Part shown: piece after piece, positions 10,642 through 21,764 of the stretch
How positions within the stretch are numbered: position 1 is the first letter of the stretch
Layout of the letters: every line of letters starts with the position of its first letter
Assembly (NCBI GenBank): GCA_023052935.1
Contig: CM041298.1
Coordinates: 24,146,192-24,210,191 of the forward strand
DNA: 64,000 nt
Reading direction: 5' to 3'
Source of the DNA: Piezodorus guildinii
Lineage: Eukaryota > Arthropoda > Insecta > Hemiptera > Pentatomidae
The notes under the pieces: generated by a model
Told to the model about the DNA's origin: nothing
The model's database searches: none
The model's input: the letters and a program-made list of their open reading frames with translations, nothing else
Position numbers and translations under genes: made by a program

Positions 10642-11284
10642 ATTTTTTAAGGGAGTGTTAATGAACGGACCATTTGCCGTTGGTTTGCTAAGTTATTAGC
10701 TGGCGATTCCTACTAGGAAAACTTGCCCCGAGGAAGACCTCCGTCCGTAAAAGACAACGATGTCCTCAAATATACAGTAGAAGAAACCACTACCAAACAG
10801 TTAAAGGACTCTCAGCACAACTAAATGCAAGTGCATCTGCCGTTTCCAGACATTTAAAGTGTATTGGGAAAGTAAAAAAGTTCGATACATGGGTACCTCA
10901 TGATCTCACTGAGCGGCAGCAAGACCCCATGTTTCAAAACATACCGTGCAAAAATTGAATGAAGTGGGCTACGAAGTTCTTCCGCACCCACCATATTCTC
11001 CCGACTTGTCTCCAACAGATTACCACCTATTCAGGAATTTAGACAACTTCTTCAAAGGAAAACTTTTTGAAGATGACGATCAAGTGAAAAGTGCGTTTTC
11101 AGATTTTGTTTCACTTCAAAGCTCTGAGTTTTTCAGTTCGGAGAAAAAAAAGGTTGGTGTCAATTTGGAAAAATGTGTAGAAAAAGATGGTAAATACTTC
11201 GAATAAAATTATCTTGTTTTCGTACCGTATTTTTAATAAAAATCCTTTACCTTGAAAGCGGACATTTCATGTGTCCCAACCCAA
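10642..11284 (+). pseudogene. mariner-like transposon (family B), 5'-truncated relic
   Basis: Contains a transposase C-terminus (10946-11206): GYEVLPHPPYSPDLSPTDYH, with the last catalytic Asp of the D,D34D triad in SPTD, then RNLDNFFKGKLF. Upstream are remnants of NERTIRRWFAK (helix-turn-helix) and an FRGRP-like block. The right end is the family-B inverted repeat, GGACATTTCATGTG...CAACCCAA, followed by TA. The left inverted repeat and the first catalytic residue are missing, so the copy is inactive. Confidence 0.8.
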
Positions 11285-11289
11285 TAGCT

Positions 11290-11678
11290 TTCTTTTATAT
11301 TAAGATGGGCTTATATTTGCTTTTAGGGAGTAAAAATCCTTGGTTATTTCGAACTTTAAAAGAGGCTGTTATGCTAGCCACTACTCCACAGGTGACCCTG
11401 GATGCATTGAGCAAAGTGTTAAAGATTAATATGCCCAAGGTCACTGGTTCAAACCGGGCAGATTCAAACACCTTGTTGAATGCATTGAGGGTAATCTGTG
11501 GAGTATTGGCTAGCATAACAGCATTCTATCTGTGCGCCACAGGTGACTCTTAAAAGATTTAAAAAGTTGAACTCGTAAAAGATCAATATCTTAAGCAAAC
11601 CTGGATAGGCAAAACTTAAGACTCCCGCTGCACCGTCGGATTAAGCACAGTAACATAAAGTGACGTTAAAGGGATAAA
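11290..11678 (+). mobile_element. SINE family S copy with fold-back head
   Basis: The 3' half (11560-11675) is the SINE-S tail: GATCAATATCTTAAGC, CCTGGATAGGCAAAACTTAAG, ATAAAGTGACGTTAAA. The 5' half contains a B-box-like TGGTTCAAACCG at 11445-11456 inside a long inverted repeat. This suggests two SINE heads in opposite orientation or a rearranged dimer. The open frames on both strands here are a by-product of the inverted repeat. Confidence 0.6.
11366..11521. repeat. inverted repeat, 55-bp arms, loop about 46 bp
   Basis: Arms 11366-11420 and 11467-11521 are reverse complements at about 47 of 55 positions by eye (left arm begins CTGTTATGCTAGCCACTACT). The loop adds a TGCCC/GGGCA pair around the tRNA-like B box. 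Confidence 0.85.
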
Positions 11679-11760
11679 CAACAAGATTTAACAAAAATGT
11701 TAAGTTTTTGGTAGCAAAACATCGTTAAATTGACTGTATAAAATGGGTACAAGAAATTCT

Positions 11761-11884
11761 GAAATTGACTGAAAAAATTATGAATTTGATTGAAAAAATT
11801 ATGAATTTGACCGAAAAAATTATGAACTTGGCTGAAAAAAATTATGAATTCGATTGAAAAAATTTTGAATTTGACTGAAAAAAG
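11761..11884 (+). repeat. minisatellite, 21-bp unit, about 6 copies
   Basis: Consecutive units of the form GAATTTGATTGAAAAAATTAT, with single-base changes and one 22-bp unit. The unit is a multiple of 3, but stops occur in the frames checked. It is not shared with other places in the window. Confidence 0.9.
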
Positions 11885-12660
11885 CTATATATTTCTTATA
11901 TAGGGAAGTAGAAGTAGAAAGTTTCGTTGTGAGGGTGAAAAAAAATATACAAAAAACCTATAGAGAATGACACACTGTATAAAGAAGAAGATATAGTTAT
12001 TTTCAGAATGAGGTAACTAGAAAGTGATGCAAAAACTTAGATTTAACGATCACTATCATCGCGATTAGACATATTTCAAAGCGAGTGAGAACTATTAATC
12101 AGATTATATTACAGCTTGCTGGATGGCTGCATCACTATTCAACAGGGCCATCATTTCAACTTCATGTCCATTCCCACTCCGATTAACTATTCAATGGAAA
12201 TTAGTGAATGAATCAAGGGAGATTGATGACGTAGGATCGGTATTAATCAAATATAGAAAGTTATCATCGTAATTAAATGACTATCGTGGCTTTCAAAACT
12301 CAATATCACTAAGTTACCGATAAAAACACACAGAGCTCTATAGATTCAGTTGATTAAATATTTTTAATAAAAATTCGGTGACTTTTGACCTTTGGAAGAT
12401 AGTGTTGGCGAATATCACGGAAATGTGGGTGGCAGCCTGCCCTATACAATTACTCAGAAAGCTTATTGGATAATCGAAAATTAATTAATAAGATAATGAA
12501 TTGGTGGTGTAATGCGTGTGAAGGGTAGATATAGTAGAAATATCCAGAGTTGCGCATTAAACTAGATAAAATATGAATAGATTATTATAAATTATTAATA
12601 GAAATACATTATTTAAAACACGTCTATCATTCACCCCCAATTTTAAAATTAATTAAAAAC
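11885..12660. other. stretch without recognised features
   Basis: No recognised repeat, ORF or RNA signal. Confidence 0.5.
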
Positions 12661-12664
12661 TATA

Positions 12665-12665
<1 letters not shown>

Positions 12666-12711
<46 letters not shown>
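12666..12711. repeat. (TA)n microsatellite
   Basis: About 22 TA units, just beyond the 3' end of the minus-strand LINE. Confidence 0.95.
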
Positions 12712-12713
<2 letters not shown>

Positions 12714-12820
12714 TTTTAGATATATTACAATTTGTTTAAAAATGAACAATACTGATAGTGATATGAGACTACATCCATACAGTATTTAAAACTTATTTTA
12801 TTTATATAATCTTCTACTCT

Positions 12821-13885
12821 TCAACCGCCAACGGTGTGAGCATCTTTTTTATAGAGCTTAATCCATTGATCTCTCTTCTGAACCAATCTTCTTCTCCTTC
12901 TCCAATCCAGACCCCTTCTGTCAAAGGCTTCCTGAATCGCGCCTTCCCAAGTCTTCCTCGGTCTTTCTCTTGGTCTTAGACCTTCCACACTTGTCTCATA
13001 TACAGCCTTTGCTACTCGATTGTCTGCCATTCTGGAAACATGACCGAACCATCTCAATGGCTGCTCTTCAATAATATCCAGAGCAGAACGAAGTCCCAGG
13101 TTTGACCGTATTGTTACATTTCTCACTCGGTCTCTTCTGGTTTTTTCCTCCATTCTTCTTAGGTATCTCATCTCCATCGCTTGTAGCTGACTCTTGTGCT
13201 TTTTGGTTAGAGTCCAAGATTCACTTGAATATGAGAGAATCGGTAAGAAAGTATTTTTATATACTATGGTTTTATTGTTTTTTGACACTTCTTTTTTACC
13301 GATGAATCCTTTCTCGAGGGAACTAAAATATCTGCTGGCAGCTTTTATTCTTTGATTTATTTCTCCATCTATCCAGCCACGTTCATTAAGGTGAGCACCG
13401 AGATATTTAAAGTCCCGCGCTTGCTCTAACCTTGTGTTATTTAGTCTTACGACTCGATCCCCCTGCTCGCTTTTTCTACCTATCCTCATGATCTTGGTTT
13501 TGCCTGTATTTATTTCCTTATTTATCATTCCCAACTCTTCTTGTAGGATGCGTAAATTAAATTGTAGGTTTCTACAATTGTTTGCAAAGACAATTATGTC
13601 GTCGGCAAATGCGAGGATACAAAGGTTGGTTGGTCTAAGGTTTCTAAATCCTAGGTGGTAAGGTCTCATTTTCGACTTGGCTTTGTCCATGACTGAATCT
13701 AGAGTTAAAATAAAAAGTAATGGACTTAGGCTGCATCCCTGCCTGATACCTTGGGAAGTTACAAATTCCTCTGATGTCTGGTTACATGTCCTCACGACAT
13801 TTCTTTGTGTTTTGAAAAGACTTAGGATTCCTTTCTGTAGTCCCAGTTTGACCTTCTTCTCCCTTAGAGCCTTAAGGGAGCCTTA
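12821..13885 (-). CDS. LINE reverse transcriptase, C-terminal two thirds (RTE-like)
   Basis: An uninterrupted frame of about 350 codons opens near 13885 without a clear start, so the element is 5' truncated. RT motif B is GIRQGCSLSPLLFILTLDS and motif C is LAFADDIIVFANN with both catalytic Asp present. The thumb YLGAHLNERG follows, then a C-terminus LRWFGHVSRMADNRVAKAVY and RPRERPRKTWEGAI characteristic of RTE/BovB-like arthropod LINEs. The endonuclease and RT fingers (motif A) are missing, so the protein cannot work, although the remaining frame is intact. The clade is inferred from style only. Confidence 0.8.
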
Positions 13886-14147
13886 TTTAAAACTTACAAC
13901 AAACAATTGTGAAGTCGAATTACATACACATAAATCCTTTATAAAAACTCCCCGTCAAAAGTATTGCTTGAATTCTACAAACACTTTTTTTTATGATAAA
14001 AAAAGGTTCTAAAATAAATAATAAACATTTTTTAAATGGAAATAAAAAAAGTTTTATTAAAATAAATTACAATATTTCCTCCAAATAACAAAAAATTTAG
14101 AAAACTTACTTTTTATTTTTTTTTTGTTACGATTTTAATTTTTAAAT

Positions 14148-14590
14148 TTACGGAGGAGAGCTTTGGGGCTCTACTAAACCATCGAATTCTTCCCGTATTC
14201 AATCCCTACAATCCAAAATCCTTCGTAAAATCCTCAATGCTCCTTACTTTGTCTCGAATAAATTCATCCATAAAGACCTTAATGTTCCATATGTTGCTGA
14301 TTCGGCCAAATCCACATACCATTCATTTCATGACAAACTCAATTTTCACCCTAATTCTCTAGTTTCATTCCTTTCTTCCTCTTCAATTCCTGGCAACCCT
14401 CCGAGGCGTCTGAAAAGGAGATGTCCCTACACCTTCTAGTTTAGAGTATTTTTAGAGTGCTTCCATTGGGAAGCTTCTCTACATGTGTTTCATGCCTTTA
14501 TATATTTCACTCAGATTTACTTGTTGTATTTCATTATACAGTTGTAAATTTCAATAAAAATATACAAGAAACATTAAAAAAAACTTTTAA
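14148..14590 (+). pseudogene. Jockey-like LINE (family A), 3' end with poly(A)-like tail
   Basis: Nucleotides match the other family-A copies from GAGCTTTGGGGCTCTACTAA through PPRRLKRR to a 3' UTR with GTTGTAAATTTCAATAAAAA. Only the last 90 or so codons and the UTR are present, with frameshifts. Confidence 0.8.
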
Positions 14591-14599
14591 ATTACAACT

Positions 14600-15100
14600 T
14601 AAATTTTTAATTTACATTTCATTAGACATATTACCCCTCTGGCTTGAATGACTGTTTCCATCCATCCGTTTAATTGTATTTGTAAAAAGAATTTGAAGAA
14701 AATCATGAGATATATTGTCCCACTCTCCAACAAAGTTGTCTCTAGCATTTCAATGGTAGTAGGAGGTGAATCTCGTGACCGAACCTTTCTTTTGAGATAA
14801 TCCCAAACGTGCTCGATTGGGTTAAAGTCAGGAGTTCTTGCTGGCCAATCAATGGTGTGAATATTTGTGGTGTTGAGGTATTCAGAAACACATCTTGCCT
14901 TGTGAGGACGAGCATTATTATGCATGAGCAATGATTCAGATCCTATGAATGGCATAAAAGGAACTACATGATCTTGAAGAATCAATTCTACATACCTCAA
15001 AGCATTTAAAGCACCTCCTTGAATTGGCAATAACTTGGTGCGCGCCTCCAAAGATATGCCATCCCAGAACATGACAGAACCCCCACCAAATAAACTAGGA
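14600..15100 (-). pseudogene. Tc1-like transposase, C-terminal half
   Basis: Frame 14599-15072, extending a little upstream through GGGSVMFWDGIS, gives a DDE domain: SLLMHNNARPHKAR, where the second catalytic Asp of DNARPH is Asn, then DFNPIEHVWDYLKRK with the final Glu. The N-terminal DNA-binding part is missing, cut where a SINE begins at about 15100. Inactive on both counts. Confidence 0.85.
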
Positions 15101-15274
15101 TTTTTGGACGGGACGTAAAAAGGTTGTCCCGAGCTATGTTTGATGTCAGTTACTCTTTAAAGATACCTATCCTAAAATCATAGAAGTGGATATGCAAAAT
15201 TTAGGACTCCCACTGAAGCTTCGTCCAATGAGCCACAGTAGCATAAAGTGACTTTAAATAAAAAAATAAAAATT
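15100..15274 (+). mobile_element. SINE family S, 3' two thirds
   Basis: Blocks GGACGTAAAAAGG, GATGTCAGTTACTCTTTAAAG, GCAAAATTTAGGACTCCCAC and ATAAAGTGACTTTAAAT plus A tail. It abuts and truncates the Tc1 transposase fragment. Confidence 0.75.
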
Positions 15275-15594
15275 AAATTTCAACGTTTTTCTACCTATAT
15301 ATTATCAGCTCAAACTTTTAAAAAAAATTGATTGATTTGGAGGTAAGTAAAAATTGTGTGTTGCCCCCATCAGATTATATACCATTCTTGTTCTAAAAAA
15401 AAAAAGTTATATAAAATAACATTTTATGTGTTGCTGAAATGAATCTTGGATTGAACAGTAGATGATATGTGTTTATATGTATATCTAATTTTATTCTAAC
15501 AACATGATTATTTTTATCAACTATATTTTTTTACCAAGAAAGCAGTGTCTGTGAACTTTATATATGGCCTGACGCATGGATACATCGGACTTCC

Positions 15595-16276
15595 GTCTGA
15601 AAAATTGAGAAATGGTGTCAGAACTAGAGGATTAAAATAAATTCAACCAAATTACGTTTACCCATCGTCGCAAACCGATGACTTCCTGCCCAACTGTATA
15701 CTTTAATTATACCCCACTCATACATGTTGAACAAATCCGATACCTAGGACTCCATCTTGACAAACGTCATACCGATTACTACAAAACTTACTCGACAAAC
15801 GTTCAAACCTCCAATGTATTACAAAAAGCTCATTTATGTTACCGTCATCAGACCCATCTGGACATACAAAACCTAGCTATGGTGCTCCATTAAACCATAT
15901 AATTCCTTCCGCTTCCAATCCAAAATCCTAAATGCTCCTTATTTCGTCCCAACTAAAATCATCCATAACGACCTTAATATCCTATTTGTTGCAGAATTCT
16001 CTCGATAGGACCAGATACACTTTCGATTCAGAACTCCTAACCCACATAAACCTTTTTATCCGAACCTATCAACCTCACATATTCCTGAAAACCCTCCGAG
16101 AAGATTGAAATGAAGATGGCCTCTGGATCTACGTGGTTAAATAAACATCAAAGTTTTACCGCTGAGTAGTTTTATCACAAGCCTTTTTAAGCCCTTTATT
16201 ATAATTTAACACTTTTAGTTGCATTTATGTTAATATAAAGTTGTAAAATTCAATAAAATATAAATAAAAAAAAATA
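15595..16276 (+). pseudogene. Jockey-like LINE (family A), 5'-truncated copy with poly(A)
   Basis: Covers the RT-thumb region (FTHRRKPMTSCPTV-like), IRYLGLHLDKR and the C-terminal segment, with several frameshifts and at least one premature stop, then the family 3' UTR ending AATAAAATATAAATAAAAAA. Catalytic motifs lie upstream of the truncation. Confidence 0.8.
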
Positions 16277-16279
16277 TTT

Positions 16280-16989
16280 CAACTAAATAGAAAGGAAAAG
16301 TATTGGTCTGAGCCCACTAGATATTTTCATATTAGTTTAAAAGCTATAAAATTGTATAAAACCGATATTTGCTAGATTTCCAGAAATTTCTATTTCATAT
16401 TTTTCCAAGCTGAAAAAAATAAAGATAATATTTCAGTATAAAAAGAAGATCCGCCCATTTTTATGTTCTAATAAAAAAATAATAATTTTAGCCTACCTTA
16501 AGCCCCCTAGCAGACTTAAGTTAATATAATTAATTCCCTCCTACTTTATTTCCCTATAAATATGAATTTATTGGAAGACTAGCCGTCGTATGTCTTTGTA
16601 AGGGGCCGCTTTGTGTAACCTCGTTAGTGGGAGGAAGGGGGTGAGTCGTATTTTTAATGAAATTTTTATGGTTACGGAAAATTCTCCTTTATTAGAACGA
16701 TACACTGTATTAAGTCCGGGCGAGAAAATAATGCTTCTGATCGTAAAGAATGCTTAGTGAAGTTCTGGAACTACGTTTTGAATTAAAAATCCTGTCTACC
16801 GGATTTCTTAAAAGATACACATTAATATCAATTTAGTGGATCGTGGAATCTCAAGGAAATTAAAAATATCGAACTGTCTAGGGCGTTATTAAACGTTAAA
16901 TGGAAATAGTTTATTACTTCTCTTCTCAATACTATCTATAATATATTATAAATAATAATAAAATATGTACATAATAGGATTTTAATAGA
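16280..16989. other. stretch without recognised features
   Basis: Mixed-composition DNA, with a GC-richer patch around 16590-16660. No repeat shared with the window and no coding signal. Confidence 0.5.
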
Positions 16990-17180
16990 AATATAATGTG
17001 ATTCTATTCTGAGGCCGTCTCTTAAGAATAACATAAATATTGCAAATAGATAGATTAGATTTATTTATTCCCCCTCCCCATAAATAGAGCCTAGCAATGT
17101 AATGGTAATAGCATTAGTATACATTAAATATAAATGAACATTAATGTTGTTATTAACCATACATTTTATTTTACAAAATT
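16990..17180 (-). mobile_element. family-D LINE, 3' UTR fragment
   Basis: The minus strand shows TTATTCTTAAGAGACGGCC...CAGAATAG, a worn copy of the conserved 3' hairpin (ATTCTTAAGGGAC...GTCCCAGAAT) seen at 45115 and 37277, followed upstream by matching AT-rich UTR. Confidence 0.5.
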
Positions 17181-17192
17181 ATTTTTAAAAAA

Positions 17193-17981
17193 TCTTGTGC
17201 GGGCAACACACGAATTTCACTTACCTCCATTTTAAAATCAATGAAAGAATTTTCAAATACAGTTAGAGATAAAAATACGTGAAACTATTAAAGAATTAAT
17301 CAAATTGAATTTATATAGAAACATGTGTTTTATTAAAAAATATATTATATTATTATCTAAAATAATCAGTTAGTTTTATCTTATTTTCATCACTCTCTAT
17401 TAACTTCTAAAAGCTTGTATATGAGATGATATTTTTTCTAAAATCTTTAGCTTTCCAACGGTATATCATACATTTATATTACTGCTCTCATGTTCAAAAA
17501 CAAAAAATCGCATTAAAAAAATATGTTTTCTGTTTTCTCCTTTAGTTGGGTATCGAATTCATTCAATTTATATATTTATCTGTTTTTCATCAGTGGTAAC
17601 AAAATAATATACTTATTTTTATAGAATCAACAAAATTAAAGGTACTTTATAGAAATAAAATTTAATATATCGGCATTTCAGCCCTGTCAGACCATTTTTA
17701 TCCGAACGAAACCTAAATGATATTAAAGCCCATCAAATTTTACATCGATATAGCGAGTTTAATCAAAATCGGAACCGTTTTTGAGAAAATCGAAAAAAGG
17801 TGCAAAATGCCTGGATGAAAGTGGCTTTTCTGGTAAGCTCATTTTGATGAAAAAGGTTTTGTAACGTCTCGGGCGTATATTTGTCTTAAATATGAAATTT
17901 CAGTTTCATAGGACTTACCTTTTCCGCCCGGGAGTTACCACAGACACACAGACAGACACACACACACACACACACACACAC
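17193..17981 (+). mobile_element. R875 repeat interrupted at its CA tract
   Basis: Starts TCTTGTGCGGGCAACACACG with a subterminal AATTTCACTTAC, continues through the full body, and runs into (CA)n at about 17942-17981, where an R1-clade LINE begins. The 3' palindrome does not reappear after the LINE, because the LINE's own 3' end is lost. Confidence 0.85.
17942..17981 (+). repeat. (CA)n tract at LINE junction
   Basis: Alternating CA within the R875 3' part, ending exactly at CGTGTGGAGTAGCC, the first LINE bases. Confidence 0.9.
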
Positions 17982-19498
17982 GTGTGGAGTAGCCAGCCTC
18001 CCATCGGCCGCCTTCCCAGGTGGCGGATAGGGGGATTCTCACCAGATATAACGGGAACCGGGGAAATAAAATACCCGGGGTGGACCAAAACTAGATTCAA
18101 ACCCAGGCGCGACGGCTCCTAGAATAGGCGGTTAGAGGCGGCTGTTTTAACACATGGCAGGATGTATAAAATGCGATAATTTGAATATTAACATGAATGA
18201 AGATCATAATAACTGTGCTACGGTGCAGGGGCCCGGAACCCCAGTACCGGCGTCGATTGGGAATGCGAAAGCGGGTTCCCCGGCGTCGTCATCATACGAC
18301 CGCAATGCTGCAATGGTGGGAGACTTGGCCATTGTAGCATCTAATGTCACAAGACTAACCACTACAGAAGTAATGGAGAATCTTGGAAGCAAAATTAAAG
18401 AACTTCTCTCCTTTATTCGCTCCAAGACCAACGTACATGGTAAGATAAGGAGCTACGCCAGCGAAATACAACTTTACTTTGAAAAGTAGGAAACAGCTGC
18501 CCTCCCTATCGAAACAGCAGATGGCTACACCCAAACAAAGGAGGTAAGTCCACCGAGAATTAATACGGTTAAATCAGAGGGGACCGTTACCACACCATCT
18601 TTAGCGGGTGATAGTACAAAGAAAATGAAGAAGGCAGCACAGCCCAATGCACAAGTTGTGCATCACAACATTGAGATTCCTCAGAAATCGACAGTTCAAC
18701 ATGAAGAACCATAGCAAGAAAAATGGCAAGAAGTTCAAAAAAGATCAAGGAAGAAACTTTGCCCTAAACCACCAAGGCCTGAAACGGTCATCGTGAAAAT
18801 ACCAGAGAGCCAGTCCTACTCAGATGTCCTGCGAAAGGTGAGAAAAGATCCGGCGATGGTGCGTATTATTTCTTCAATCACCATGGTCCGAAAAATTAAT
18901 AAAGGCGGCCTGTTGCTCCAATTGGATCGGAAGAAAGAGCAATCACTTGCTGTGCTAAAAAGCTCGATGGAAGGAGTACTCGGCAAAGGGGCGGAAGTGC
19001 GGACCTGAACGGAGGAATCCCTGTTTGAGCTGCGAGATTCGGATGCTCTCACCACCAATGAGGACATTGCGGAGGCCTTAAAACCTCTCCTGGGTGAAGA
19101 GTTAGTGCCGACCACAGCTGTAAAATCCATTCGCAAAGGTTATGAAGGAACACAAACAGCAGTCATTACACTTCCGGTTCTCCATAGGAAGGTTATAGCT
19201 TGTGGAAAGGTCCGCGTAGGCCTGGTTGTAAGTCGGATACGCGAAAAACTTAAGTTGCCAAAGTGTTTCCGTTGCTGGGAGTACGGACACATAGCCCGGA
19301 ATTGTGTTGGAAAGAATAGGACCAACTTATGTCGAAATTGTGGTAAAGCATGTCACAAAGCTGCTGACTGTGATCAGAAACCTCAATGCGCATTAGGCAC
19401 TGGAAATGGAGATGCTGACCATCCCAGCGGAGGTAGTAGATGCCCAGCTTTTCGTGTAGCATTGAGTACGATGCAAATTTTACAAAATCGTAGATGAG
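17982..19498 (+). pseudogene. R1-clade LINE: 5' UTR and gag-like ORF1, broken
   Basis: A GC-rich 5' UTR (17982-18153) precedes ORF1. An N-terminal frame (18154-18489) ends at a stop. The later part (19105-19497) carries retrotransposon zinc knuckles: CFRCWEYGHIARNC, then CRNCGKACHKAADC, then a third CALGTGNGDADHPSGGSRC in which the second Cys is replaced by Gly. Three CCHC knuckles at the end of ORF1 are usual for R1-clade LINEs and serve nucleic-acid binding. Stops near 18489, 18714 and 19008 make it a pseudogene. Position directly on a (CA)n tract fits the AC-repeat-targeting branch (Waldo/Mino-like) of this clade. Confidence 0.85.
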
Positions 19499-21493
19499 GA
19501 TACTCCAGTTGAATTTGAGCAATTGTGAAGCTACTCAGGATCTTCTCTGCCAAAATGTACGTCGCTATACTTTGTGAACAATATACAAATCTGGATGACA
19601 ACTCGTGGGTGCCCGATGCCAGTGGTAAAACTTCTATCTGGGTCTATAACTCTCAAGCTATTCAGGAAGTGGATATGCATCACACTCTGGCTTCGTATGG
19701 GCGAGGATCAATGACGTGTTCATCTTCAGCTGCTACGCCTGTCCCAGCATCACCATCGAAGACTCCGCAAATTTGTTGGATCACATGGTCTTAGAAGCTA
19801 GTTGCCATAAGCCAGCGATAATAGCTGGTGATTTCAACGCATGGGCGATAGAATGGGGAAGTAGGAGAACAAATCGACGTGGTGAAGTTCTTCTGGAAGC
19901 TGTTGTGCAATTAAATGATATGATTTTTATGAACACCGGAACAAGCTCGACGTTCAGTAAAGCAGGAAGAACATCTATTATCGATTTGACGTTCATTAGT
20001 GGACGCATACAAAGCAACACTACTTGGAAAGTTTGTGAATTTTATACAAACAGTGATCACCAGGCAATATTGATTACGCTGGATACGCCTACAAGAAAGA
20101 AGAGTTGTCGATGGAGAACAAATGGCTGGAAGGCGAAAACCTTTGATGAAGATTCATTCAACCTAATGCTAGATGATGAATGTAAATTGAGAGGGACAGC
20201 CGAGGATAAAGCGCGTATAATGAACTCGTTTATATCGGGGGCTTGTGATGATGCTATGACCCGCTCAAAGCCTGGCAAACATCATTCCTCAGTGTACGGG
20301 TGGACGGATACCATAGACGACCTTCGCCGGTGTTGCAACCAAACAACAAGACGTTACCAGCGAGCGAGACGTCTTCCGTAGTTTTCTGTGCTACAGGATG
20401 AGTTTAAGAGAGCAAGTAGGAGCCTCCGACAGGCTATTTAAGAAAGCAAGCGACGGTGCTTTAAAGAACTTTGCGATGAGGTGGATGCAGACCCATGGGG
20501 TAGACCTTACAAAATTGCACTTAAGAAACTAGGTAAAGGCACGATGCAGTTCCCCACGAAATCAGACGTAATAGAAAAAATCGTCAGAGCCCTATTCCCG
20601 GAACAGGTGAAAACTGTTGCACGTATAGACGATACATATTCAGCTATACATATTCCTCAAATCACGCAAGAAGAGATAGAGGACATCGCCTCGGACCTAC
20701 AACTTGGCAGGGCACCAGGAATTGACGGAATACCCAATGTGGCTCTGAAGGTGGCGCTCAGGAAGCGGCCGGATCGATCTGTTCGATTCTTGCATCCGGG
20801 AAGGCTCCATTCCGAAACCTTGGAAGAGACAGCGCCTCGTGCTTATTCCAAAGAGTAAAGGAACACTGGAAGATCCGTCAACCTATCGCCTAATTTGTTT
20901 AATGGATACTATGGGCAAGGCATTTGAGAAAATCCTCACCACCAGGCTACAAGAGTTCACGGAGGGAGTTAATGGCCACTCGCGGGCTCAATACGGATTT
21001 CGTAGAGAGTGATCCACGATAGATGCAGTTGGATTGGTAGTCGAGACGGCCCGTACAGCAATCGCAGGAGCAAGGTGGAGGAGAGGTGCCAAGTGTTATG
21101 CGTTTAACACTGCAAGATGGACCTGTATACTAGATGCCCTACGGACTATGGCGGTGCCAGCCTTCTTATGAGAGTCCTTACAGACTATTTCAAAGATAGA
21201 GTTCTGCTCTATAATTCGGACATTGGCCAAAGGAGATACGAGGTGACAGGTGGTATTCCGCAGGGCTCGGTAGTAGGGCCTCTACTGTGGAACGTCATGT
21301 ACGACGCAATCTTTAAATTGAAAATGCCAGAGGGGGCCACAGTTGTAGGATTCGCAGATGACGTTGCAGTTTTAGTAGCGGCAAAGTATTTGGAGGAAGT
21401 TACCCTCATCGCTAATCAGACTATTGCTACGGTACGAGGTTGGCTGTCTTCGGTAGGCTTACAACTTGCGGAACACAATACCGAGGTTCTGCT
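19496..21493 (+). pseudogene. R1-clade LINE ORF2: endonuclease and reverse transcriptase, frameshifted
   Basis: Starts MRILQLNLSNCEATQDLLCQ, the normal beginning of an R1-type APE endonuclease. Further endonuclease motifs are AIIAGDFNAWAIEWGS, SIIDLTF and SDHQAI (19716-20100). The RT has GRAPGIDGIPN near 20705, a YRLICLMDTMGK block near 20885, GGIPQGSVVGPLLWNVMYD at 21250 and GFADDVAVLV at 21348. At least four frameshifts or stops (about 19590, 19790, 20380, 21010) break it. After LAEHNTEVLL it fuses abruptly at about 21493 to a Jockey fragment, so the C-terminal zinc knuckle and 3' UTR are lost. Confidence 0.88.
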
Positions 21494-21708
21494 AGTAGCT
21501 TTGGGGCTCCACTGAACCAACTAATTCTTCCGATAAGCTTAACTATAAATACCTTAATGTTCCATATGTTTCTGATTTACCCTTAATCAAGTGTCATTTT
21601 TTCCATGACAAACTCCACTCCCACTCTAACCCACTAGTTTCAATCCTTGCTTCCTCTTCAATGCCTGACAATCCTTCGAGACGTCTGAAAAGAAGATGGA
21701 TATTATTA
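21494..21708 (+). pseudogene. Jockey-like LINE (family A), ORF2 tail fragment
   Basis: TAGCTTTGGGGCTCCACTGA through the CCTTCGAGACGTCTGAAAAG block matches other family-A copies, with an internal deletion after the first 45 bp. It has replaced the 3' end of the R1 element. Confidence 0.75.
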
Positions 21709-21764
21709 TCTACAACAATAACCGCTTTTCATACCTCTCTATTAATTATTTCAAATGTGTGTGT

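Noticed and set aside
11269..11553. 94-codon plus and 73-codon minus frames with similar peptides
   Set aside because: Both are explained by the inverted repeat at 11366-11521.
17892..18122. Recurrent short frame starting MKFQFHRT in several places
   Set aside because: It follows the R875 repeat, runs through the CA tract, and is broken differently in each copy, so it is a by-product of repeat conservation and not coding selection.
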